This document shows, in pieces, positions 56,201 through 64,000 of a DNA stretch of 64,000 bases. The notes beneath the pieces are model-generated. The model had not been told where the DNA came from. It saw nothing but the letters and a program-made list of their open reading frames with translations, and made no database searches. Made by a program: the position numbers and the translations under genes. Within the stretch, counting starts at the first letter, position 1; every line of letters starts with the position of its first letter. The stretch comes from Nematopogon swammerdamellus (Eukaryota > Arthropoda > Insecta > Lepidoptera > Adelidae), in NCBI GenBank assembly GCA_946902875.1, contig OX336355.1, positions 13,983,347 to 14,047,346 on the forward strand, given 5' to 3'.

Positions 56201-59200
56201 CCAGCACAGCAGCCGCGATCGACCGGTCGATCGCGATCGACCGGTCGATCGCGATCGACCGGTTGGCCACCCCTGATGTATATGATGATCACTGGTGTTG
56301 CTATTTGTTATATTTCTAAAATTTTTAAACACTTGTCAAGCCTATTTTTTAATGTGTTTATTGTGGGTGCTTCAGTAACTTCTTGGGGCAGTTTATTCCA
56401 GCTGTTTACGATTCTGTTAGTCAGGAAGTGCTTTCTTGCTTCGGTTGAGAAGCTTGATACATTGAGTTTCAAGCTGTGACTAGGACTTGGGACTGTTTTC
56501 TTTGGCCAGTCAATGAGCACTTCACATTCACAAGGATGTGTATGGTCGTTTCATCCTCTTTTATACAGGGCCACCTTTTACTGCATAATCAGATCGATAG
56601 ATTGTTCATTTTTAAGTTCTACTGAAAAACTTCACGATTGTAATTTATGGAATGATAGATAGATAGTATGAAGAATGTATTGTATTGTATATATTTAGTG
56701 CACTCAAATAGAATATGGACAAAAGTTAACACTTTATGCTTCTAGACATTTTCTAACAGAACCTTTGGGGTATGATAACAGCTAGGTGCGTGGCGAAAAT
56801 ATATATTATAAGTATTATGATATGTCATCTGTACGGGAATACAAAAGATAGATAAAATTAAATACTATACCTATATACCAGATATATACATAAGATAGAC
56901 TAAATGTACCAAATTTTTATTACATGTTATATATTATATTTACTAACTCTGAATATGAGAGACATAGTTTTAGATCAGATATAAGCACTTTAGATCACAG
57001 ATAAAAAGTGCTTCTTTAAAAGAATTTTGAAAGTGTGAATGGAAGAAGAGGGACGGAGATTGACAGGGAGATGGTTCCACAGATGAGCTGCATGTATCGT
57101 GAATCAGTCAGAATATGATGTAGTGGCATGGGAAGGAATAGTCAACACCAAGTTATCATTTGACGATAACGATAGCCCGTGGGAGCTGAGAAAGGAAAAA
57201 CGATCACTTAGGTATTTACGAGCATTAGGATTAAACAGTGTGCAGTAGAGAATGGATAGATGAGGAGGCGGCGAACAAAAGCAAACTTGTCCCACAAATA
57301 TAATTTTACTGGAGAGCTCAAAAACTAGATGAAGCAGATAGAAAACCTTAACATTTTTGTAACGCGGCGTGCGTACTTGGCACTTGCACCGGTGCAGCGA
57401 CTCTGTCAAATTTAAATGAAATATATTATTTATAGGTAGTTTTAATTTTAATTTTTTTTATTTTTTATGTTTAGTTTATAAGTTATTTTAGTTTGGTTTT
57501 ATCATATTTCTTAATTTTAGTTTAATTTTATTGTATTAGGTTATTTTGTTTAATTTTTGTACATAAAAGCTTCATCAAAATACAAACGTGTAACTGTCGA
57601 TTATTTTATCAGAACACTGACTGGTTGTCTTATTTTTTTAAATTAAAAATGGACAAGGACAATTAAAAACAACATAAATTCATAAAAGTATACCAGTTAA
57701 AAAAAAATCTATTTTATTGGACAAGTACAGTTTTATTTGAAAACATATCACACGAAAAAATATTCTATTAGTTTCATCCGGTTTTCATTGAAAATGAAAG
57801 TGCAATCATAATTTCTTCAAGTTTTAATGGGACAAGTCCGCTTTTGACTGAAAAGGCAACTTTTGACAATTATTGTGTATAGGTTAGAAGCGATTTTGAA
57901 TGAAAATACTTCAGGGACCAAAAAAAAAATACAAAAAAAAACCATATGGGTGGACAAGTCCGGTTTTGTTCGCCGCCTCCTCAGATAGTATGAAGTAGTA
58001 GAGTAAGGGATGCTCACGCGGGCTCCTTGGGTCTGGCGCCGGGCGGCAGCGGCTGCCGCGAGTCGTCGGCCGATGTGCCGTTGGACGGATACTTCACAGT
58101 GCTTGCTGCAACAACATTTCACTTTACTAACCCGTGCTGTTCCATTTACAACCTTATTTTTATTGTGTTCAAGTATATTTTATTTATTTTAAAATCTTAC
58201 AAATTTCAATTTGTTAATTGTTTAAACCAAAATAATGGTAAAATTCATGGAACTAATAGAATGATTGCTCGGGTTATTTCAGGGCATGACCCAGGTGGCC
58301 TGAGCAACATTTATCTCAAAACAGTTTTATAATGTGTGTGGTTATTCAATTTGACCACCTGGAGGTTCCTCAGGACACTGTATAAAATAAACATAAAAAG
58401 AACATATTATAATTAACTAGCTTTTGCCCGAGGCTTCACTCACATAGTCTATGTCCACCCTGAAGGTCCATTGTACATATCAGTCAAAGAATTTTAAAAA
58501 TCGGATGAGAATTTCCGGTGATTACCTCCTTCATCTAAACTTACAACCTTCACCTCTTTATAATATTATATTATAATCACTGGCGGCTGGTCCTAAAGTG
58601 CGCTCGTGCGCCGCACTACCATACCACGAGAAGTCTTCACTTCACTCAAAATAAATAATACCTTACAACATACTGCATTAAAACCATAAAGATCGTACTC
58701 CAAATAAATACGAATGTGAAGTCGACCTTATTTTTACCCGACTACGGCGAAGCCAAAAAAGGAAGGGTTATGAGTTTGGCGTGTATGTATGTATGTATGT
58801 ATGTGACTATCTATATTCCACTCTACAGCCTAAAGTACTGGACCGATTTGAATAATTCTTGTGCTATTGGATTCGTCTTAATCACGGGAGTGTCATAGGC
58901 TATATAACAATTTTCAAAATTCAAAATGGCGGACGCACGGCGTCAAAATGTCAAATTAGTTTTTAAAAATATATTGAGTGGGGTATCAAATTAAAGGTAA
59001 TTAAATTACGATTCCGAAAATATATACTTTGCTATCTATTAAACTTATGTGTACAGAGAAATAGAGCAAAATGTGTAGCGAATGTATGTATGAATCGTGA
59101 TTATTCGCGATGAAGCGTGGTCGCCCGCGCCCCGCGCCGCGCGCCCCCACCCACGGTTTCGGTACGTTACCTACACCGATAACGCGCGACGACGACGCGA

Positions 59201-62200
59201 AGAAGCGTCATGGTATTGTTGGTAATATACCTACATACTTACTCACTGATCTACCACAAATTTTATATAGATAGGTATATAATATTATTATTAGATATAC
59301 AGTACTATGCTAAAATAAATTGGTATTAAATGTCCATGTACCTAGTGTAAGTATTAGTGTAGGTACATTAAATATACCTAATACCTACAATATTTTCGGA
59401 TGCAACCGAACCGCCGATTGCGGAAAAGTATTCCCAATTTTTTGGGTGCAGTTTTAGCCCTAGACTCGATTAGTTGCCGGAAACCTAGTTACGTCTTTGG
59501 AAATGGTGGTGCCCAGGAGGTCCAGCTTCCAGACAGGTATGACGCTGACTTAGAAACTGGCTTGGAAAGCAAAAGGACCTTCAAATCGACCTTCGCAGAT
59601 AATGCGCAGCACTGAGCCTTGCTAACATTGAAGGCGTGGGCGTAGCATTCAGGGGGTACATATCATTGTTATGCATACGAGAATACGGAACATGGGTTCT
59701 ACACCAGTTACCCTTCAACTAGGCGGGATGTGGATGAGAAGAGCCGAAGACTTGTGTCTGAACTTGAGCAAACACTCGGCTCTATTTCCGAATGGGCCGT
59801 AGCAAGTTGGTCAAGTTCAATACCTCCGACTCATATTACTCGACCTCAACTTGTATTTCGGAGGCTCCGAAATACAAGTTTGCGCGTTCAGTGCGAAGAG
59901 AGCAGCGTTCACACCAGCTCCTTCCTAACAAGGCATGTCATTTAAATTAGGCGACCACCTCGGGATCCTCCGAGTCGAATTTTCGCACGATCTAAACTTC
60001 CGGCGTGACATCGAGGGCAAGGCCGTATAAATCGCAGATTCGGTCCTGCTTGGGGTACTGCTCGCACCTATGGGCATGCCTATGGGATGGCTCAGTCAAA
60101 TACGAGCTAGCGCCTCTGGACTCGATCCAGCGTAGAGCCGTGCGAATAGTATGCGACTCCCAAAATGTCCCGCGATCTAAAATCACTGCAACTCCGTAGG
60201 GATACATAGCTAAATCAGAGCCTGTTGAAATACAAACAGAGAGAAATATTTTCCCCAAAGTACAGTCTTGGGTCCTTCAACCTGGGCACCTGTCAGCCCG
60301 GCATGGCATTCGCAGCCTCCGCATGCTACAAATGTCCATGGTCATCACTAGACACCTTATGGGTGGCTCGGCGCCACATGTCGCGCTTACTATAAAAATA
60401 ATATCAGTAGCTTTGGCCTCGCCTTAGTGGCTTACCTGCTTCGAGTGAGTACATTATTTAACTATGTACACGAACCTGAATCCTCGGTCTTCGGCCTTGA
60501 ATTGATTGGTTTACCCACTTCCCGAATCCGCTTCACCCCAGCCCGATATGTTTACTTACATAGAGAAAGAAAATCGTGTACTTACACAGCTCAGTCTAAG
60601 GTCTTGCTCTGATTGACTTTTCATTTTACTTCAAGACTTATACATCGTTCAACTATACATCATTTGTTTATAGATCTGTGACTTTAGTTTCAAATACATA
60701 TGACGACAAATAAACGGACGGATAGTATCAATTTTGTACCGTGTGGGGCCGGTACCTTAAAAGAATAGCACCACTGCATCTCTCCCCGTGTATGTCGTAA
60801 AAGGCGACTAAGGGATATGACTCCCTTCTTATATTACTAGGTGGCAGGGTTTAACCCGCCCGGGTTGGTACCACCGCATCGCACTGAATGAAAGGTTGGT
60901 CGAAACGGCTATGTAAATAGTTTGTGTTTCCCGTCCAGTTCAGTGTAGCCGGCACGACCGAAGGGAAGCACTGACGTGGCACCAAGTTCACCCGGTGTTA
61001 TGGGCTGACATCACGGATGTTGTAGGTGATGTAACCAACTGTGTCAGATTCAATAAAAAATAAAATCAATGTACGAGTTACATATTAAATAACATTTAAA
61101 GTATGCAAACAGTTTTTAAAAAAGCCTAAAATAAAAAAATAAGTTATGAAAAACTAAAACCCGACTACGAAAAAGCAAATTATGAAAAACGTTTAACTAA
61201 AAAAGCAAATTATGAAAATCGTTTAACTAAAAATAACAAAATAATGTTTTCCATATGATTTATCAGATACAGCAATTCTCTTTTTATATTGATTTTACCT
61301 TAGCACTAACTTTATAAATTTTGATAAATTTATTATTTTTAACGTTCTAAATATAGAGCCGTGGTCGGGCGTTCTTCGTTCAACAAGACAAGTGCGACCG
61401 TCGTTGTGCATAGCCGTTGAAGTTCACATGTACCGCACGTACCGCCGTTGACATGTACCTATGTATCTACTTATAATAATTTTAGATTGGCTCTGACTGA
61501 TCTTACAAAAATTATAGCGTCCGTAAAGGGGTTCCGACTTCCGTCCGATGCCAGTATGACACAATGGCGATGGCCGTCCTAAGTTCCTCGCTCTAATAAT
61601 GCACGGCGACGGCCTCACTTGTCTTGTTGAACGAAGAACGCCCGACCACGGCTCTATATTTAGAACGTTAAAAATAATAAATTTATCAAAATTTATAAAG
61701 TTAGTGCTAAGGTAAAATCAATATAAAAAGAGAATTGCTGTATCTGATAAATCATATGGAAAACATTATTTTGTTATTTTTAGTTAAACGATTTTCATAA
61801 TTTGCTTTTTTAGTTAAACGTTTTTCATAATTTGCTTTTTCGTAGTCGGGTTTTATAGATCACAAGGCACGTTTTTGCGAGTAAACGCGCGCGCCGTGCG
61901 GAATATAAATCGCGCGCGGGTCTCCCATACTGAATGTATGGGGACCGGCAAAACACCGCTGGCGCGTGAGACAGAAGATACTTCATAGAAGCAGTATGAG
62001 CCGAAAGGAGTTCTGCGTGCGGCGCACGAGCGCCAAACAAGGACACTATATCGTGAATACCCGCGCGTGCGACACGTCGCGTCGCGAGCGATTCGTTTTG
62101 CACGAGTCCGTCTTACAAACTCTTTGCCGTCTACCTAGAGTCAGCGCGCTGTCATGTGATACATACCCGTTAGCGCGCGAATATTTAAAATCGGATATGG

Positions 62201-63545
62201 TTAGGTTTTGTGCTTTCTGTCACGTGTTACTGTGAATTAAGTGGTGACGATATTTGCCTAAGCGGTGGTTAAAGGTAAGGCTTTACAATCAGGTGATCCC
62301 GGGTTCAATTCCTACTTTTCAAATGCTTTTATTTTTATATATTTTTTTGAAGTATTTTTTGACTGTTTTCTTTTTGAAAGCTGCAGTAGTGTTGTGGTCT
62401 ATGGGGTGTATTCATACAGGTACTAAAAATAAGTTAAAAAACTTGTTTGGATTTTTTTCTTGTTTTTTGCAACTCATTGAGTGTCTTGAGAATATTCATA
62501 CTAGGTACGTAATAATAAAACGCAGGCGTTTAAATAAAAAATTCGGAAATCCCGATTTTAAAATAACATGACGGGAATGTGTTGGGAAATTTGGTATTTA
62601 AGTAGGTAGGTACTTAGCGCACTACCGGTCACTGATGTCACCAGCCGCCACTGATTATAATAGTGTAGGTAGATATTCTTTCTGCTAGCTCAGTGGTGCG
62701 GTCGGTCGACTGTTGTTAAGCAACCCTAGGCGCGGTCAATACTCGGATGGGTGACCGCTCAAACGTTAGAGGCAGACTTCGGATTCCATGTAAAACTGTA
62801 GGTCCCTTCCCTTCTTACCTTACTAGGTGGTAGGGTTTACCCCGCCCGGGTTGATACCACCGCACTGAATGAAACGTCGGTCGAAACAGCTAACTAAATA
62901 GTTCGTGTTTTCCATCCAGTTCAGTGTAGTCGATATCAAATGAAGGGAAGCACTCTATTTCACCCGTTGTTATGGGCTGACATCACGGATGTTGTAGGCC
63001 AACCGTGTCAGTTTCCATAAAAAAAATAATACATATATACAAAGTACACAAATCAGTTGGAAGCGGTCAGTCAGTCAGCGTGTAAGCATCCAACTTCCTC
63101 TCCATTTTCCTCCAGTCCTGGAAGCTGGTAGGACGCAAATTTAATAAATATTATAGCAAGATTAAGGTAAATATTATAGCAAGATTAAGCTAGTATAAAG
63201 GTCGGTTAACGAAAGCTGGCGCGTGCACAGTATTCACACCAATGCAATTGTGCAAGTGCGAGTGAGACAGATCGGGGCATACGCATCACGAAAACCCGAT
63301 CTGTCTCACTCGCACTTGCACAATTGCATTGGTGTGAGTACTGTACACGCGCCAGCTATGGTTAACAGACCTGTATGTATAGCGCACAGTACTAACATGA
63401 GATATGCCTCGGGTTGTAGTCGCGCTTGTACTCTGCGCGCTCGCGCTTGTCGGCGGCGCGCTCGTACGCGGGCGCGGCCAGCTCGAAGCGCGGCGGCGGC
63501 GGCGCCTCGAACCCGCCCCGGCCCGACGACTGCGTGCGCATCTTG
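53215..63545 (-). CDS. C-terminal exons of a Gly/Ser/Pro/Tyr-rich protein (possibly SAFB-like), 5' part outside the window
   Basis: Five minus-strand exons join in phase: about 63533 or 63545 to about 63395, 58105-58018, 55012-54885, 54134-54012, and 53411-53215 with the stop. The first has two possible acceptors ('aaacaag' or 'cgcacgcag') and a GTTAGT donor. The peptide runs from RGGFEAPPPPRFELAAPAYE and ADKRERAEYKRDYNPR through SRQPLPPGARPKEP, YEARGEGRGAAYRSSPPG and SERGGSGSSGWTG to a Gly8 run, SYPASYQPPPPGAAPYV and ARGDYRQKY at the end. No folded domain is visible. The RGG/Tyr/Pro composition is typical of RNA-binding or nuclear-matrix protein tails; SAFB/SLTM is my best guess, weakly held. 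Exons are strikingly GC-rich against AT-rich introns. Confidence 0.65.
53766..53905. repeat. Repeat related to the 44391 MITE
   Basis: 'cgtctctgtcgcacagatac' and 'gctctacaaccggattgtct' match the interior of 44391-44512. It lies in the last intron of the minus-strand gene. Confidence 0.6.
55141..56275 (-). mobile_element. hAT element, 1135 bp, with transposase remnant
   Basis: The ends are CAGGGGTGGCCAA and TTGGCCACCCCTG, with a perfect 8-bp target duplication ATGTATAT (55133-55140 and 56276-56283). Near the right end are repeated 'gcgatcgaccggtcgatc' palindromes. The minus strand carries a transposase fragment. It sits in the intron between 58018 and 55012 of the minus-strand gene. Confidence 0.9.
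55741..56061 (-). pseudogene. hAT transposase fragment (GTF2IRD2/ZBED5-like group)
   Basis: 106 residues: WLSDLAFLADFPGQLSTLNL, ELQGKNKTILEMMNSV, then FKNLKDHLEKYP. This is the conserved middle of transposases in the group that gave rise to GTF2IRD2/ZBED5-like proteins. The N-terminal zinc finger and C-terminal dimerisation region are missing. Confidence 0.75.
56300..56525 (-). mobile_element. 3' end of a CR1-like LINE
   Basis: The minus-strand frame reads SHSLKLNVSSFSTEARKHFL, TNRIVNSWNKLPQEV and LKNRLDKCL, closely similar to 41713-41916. Confidence 0.8.
57000..57260 (-). mobile_element. 3' end of another non-LTR retrotransposon
   Basis: Minus-strand translation across frames includes LSSNDNLVLTIPSH and SFTIHAAHLWNHLPVNL, then a helical KILLKKHF end. 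It is broken by stops. 57261-58000 is AT-rich with no gene except the neighbouring exon. Confidence 0.6.
59400..60400. pseudogene. Rearranged LINE fragments
   Basis: 59400-59640 is the reverse complement of the RT region around 8640-8860. 59720-60200 is in the sense direction, with a block like the LASLDSIQRRAIR region of the LINE near 8960-8990 (here LAPLDSIQRRAVR). 60248-60400 is the 3' tail type seen at 24229. The mix of orientations shows inversion or separate insertions. Confidence 0.7.
60737..61060 (+). mobile_element. SINE copy with the third head type
   Basis: The head 'gcaccactgcatctctcccc' and 'gtatgtcgtaaaaggcgact' is followed by the shared core and a tail ending 'tgtcagattcaataaaaaa'. 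Confidence 0.8.
61155..61855. mobile_element. Foldback element with 240-bp inverted arms
   Basis: Arms 61155-61394 and 61616-61855 appear identical on inspection, inverted around a 221-bp spacer. The ends read TAAAACCCGACTACG and CGTAGTCGGGTTTTA with TA beside them, fitting a Tc1/mariner-type target. No frame in the spacer. Confidence 0.9.
62230..62330 (+). repeat. tRNA-like remnant
   Basis: 'tttgcctaagcggt' resembles a box A, and 'gggttcaattcc' about 45 bp later resembles a box B. No cloverleaf with paired acceptor stem could be drawn, so this is taken as a SINE head or tRNA relic, not a gene. Confidence 0.35.
62680..63030 (+). mobile_element. SINE copy with a clear 5S rRNA-like head
   Basis: TAGCTCAGTGG (62686-62696, box-A-like) is followed by 'ttaagcaaccctaggcgcgg' and 'tcggatgggtgaccgc', the internal control region style of 5S rRNA. 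Then come the shared core and 'gtcagtttccat' with an A-run. It begins about 20 bp past the right target duplication of the 58578-62653 element. Confidence 0.8.
63197..63373. mobile_element. Hairpin MITE, copy 2
   Basis: The same element as 21289-21464, with TA on both sides, long arms around 'gcatacgcatcacgaaaa' and only scattered differences. The loop is in the opposite orientation relative to copy 1. It ends about 20 bp from the inferred donor of the exon at 63395. Confidence 0.85.
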
Positions 63546-63787
63546 TTTAGTACAAAATTAAATACAAACATATCAATACATCATATTCTTTCAATACAAT
63601 GAGTAGACAAGACAAGCTGTAAAGAGTGGTATAACCGTATAATGTTCTATGTTTATTTTTGTTTATTGTCACCATAGAGAAAATTCATGTTACACTGTAG
63701 CGGTACACAGTACATCTCAGTATAGACTCTCATTAATTTACAATTTACACAATAAATATTATAAAATTATTAACTTTAGTTAACTGA

Positions 63788-63955
63788 AATTAACTTTAAT
63801 CAACAGATAGTGTCTTTAGACGTGGCCCAATTAACTTTAATCAACAGATAGTGACTTTAGGCATTGCCCAATTAACTTTAATCAACAGATAGTGTCTTTA
63901 GGCATGGCCCAATTAACTTTAATCAACAGATAGTGTCTTTCTTTAGGCATGGCCC
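63788..63955. repeat. 41-bp tandem repeat, four copies
   Basis: The unit starts 'aattaactttaatcaacaga' and ends 'ggcatggccc'. The last copy has a few extra bases (tctttcttt). Confidence 0.85.
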
Positions 63956-64000
63956 AAAGACACAATCTGTGCAAACTACATTTTTTTTATCGATAGCGCG

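Larger units (their letters stand above)
58578..62653 (-). mobile_element. Composite 4.1-kb hAT-type element with nested insertions
   Basis: The left end is CACTGGCGGCTGG and the right end CCAGCCGCCACTG. Perfect 8-bp duplications ATTATAAT lie at 58570-58577 and 62654-62661. Ends and GC-rich interior (61900-62150) match 14077-15351 in reverse. It holds LINE fragments (59400-60400), a SINE (60737-61060) and the inverted-repeat element 61155-61855. It lies in an intron of the minus-strand gene. Confidence 0.75.

Noticed and set aside
62230..62330. Possible tRNA gene
   Set aside because: Box A- and box B-like words are present, but no acceptor stem pairing and it lies within a transposon; kept only as a tRNA-like remnant.

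Overview
This is nuclear DNA of an insect, most likely a moth or butterfly (Lepidoptera). Small exons with standard GT..AG introns are separated by long introns packed with transposons. The dispersed repeats are those common in lepidopteran genomes: RTE tails ending in ATCATCATC next to 'tccactgctggacataggc', 'aaccgacttcaaaaa' elements and short SINEs. The order assignment is inference from repeat style only.

Six genes can be read. (1) 2897-3889 minus, an intact intronless SAMTOR/BMT2 gene (S-adenosylmethionine sensor upstream of mTORC1). (2) 5024-18505 plus, a five-exon gene for about 531 aa; its N-terminal KIX-like block and C-terminal SRI domain recall the non-helicase part of RECQL5, but no helicase is present. 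(3) 23325-30747 minus, a five-exon HMCES (SRAP-domain abasic-site shield), 315 aa. (4) 33053-36027 plus, a five-exon DELE1 (mitochondrial stress sensor with Sel1 repeats), 362 aa. (5) 42563-48620 minus, a gene joining an N-terminal LOTUS domain, a Tyr/Asn/Gln-rich linker and a C-terminal SGNH-like OSK domain. This is the oskar architecture; its last exon is not settled. (6) 53215 to about 63545 minus, the last five exons of a Gly/Ser/Pro/Tyr-rich protein, possibly SAFB-like, which runs off the right edge. Genes 1/2 and 3/4 are head to head, so each pair may share a control region. All exon joins were worked out by hand from splice sites and reading phase.

The rest is mostly mobile DNA, often nested. 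A CR1/Lian-like LINE (about 6000-9470) is split by a 480-bp hAT-type element with a perfect 8-bp target duplication. There are three further hAT-type elements with target duplications (14077-15351, 55141-56275, and a composite 58578-62653), a pogo/Tigger-like element, many MITEs, a 701-bp element with 240-bp inverted arms that look identical, and a SINE superfamily in which different heads (5S/tRNA-like, tRNA-like and a third type) carry a related central body. No CRISPR array, rRNA operon or convincing functional tRNA gene was found.

The genes do not form one pathway. SAMTOR (nutrient sensing), HMCES (DNA lesion protection) and DELE1 (mitochondrial stress) are housekeeping or stress genes; the oskar-like gene would act in germ plasm. 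That gene is the most notable content, because oskar has been reported missing from the silk moth.
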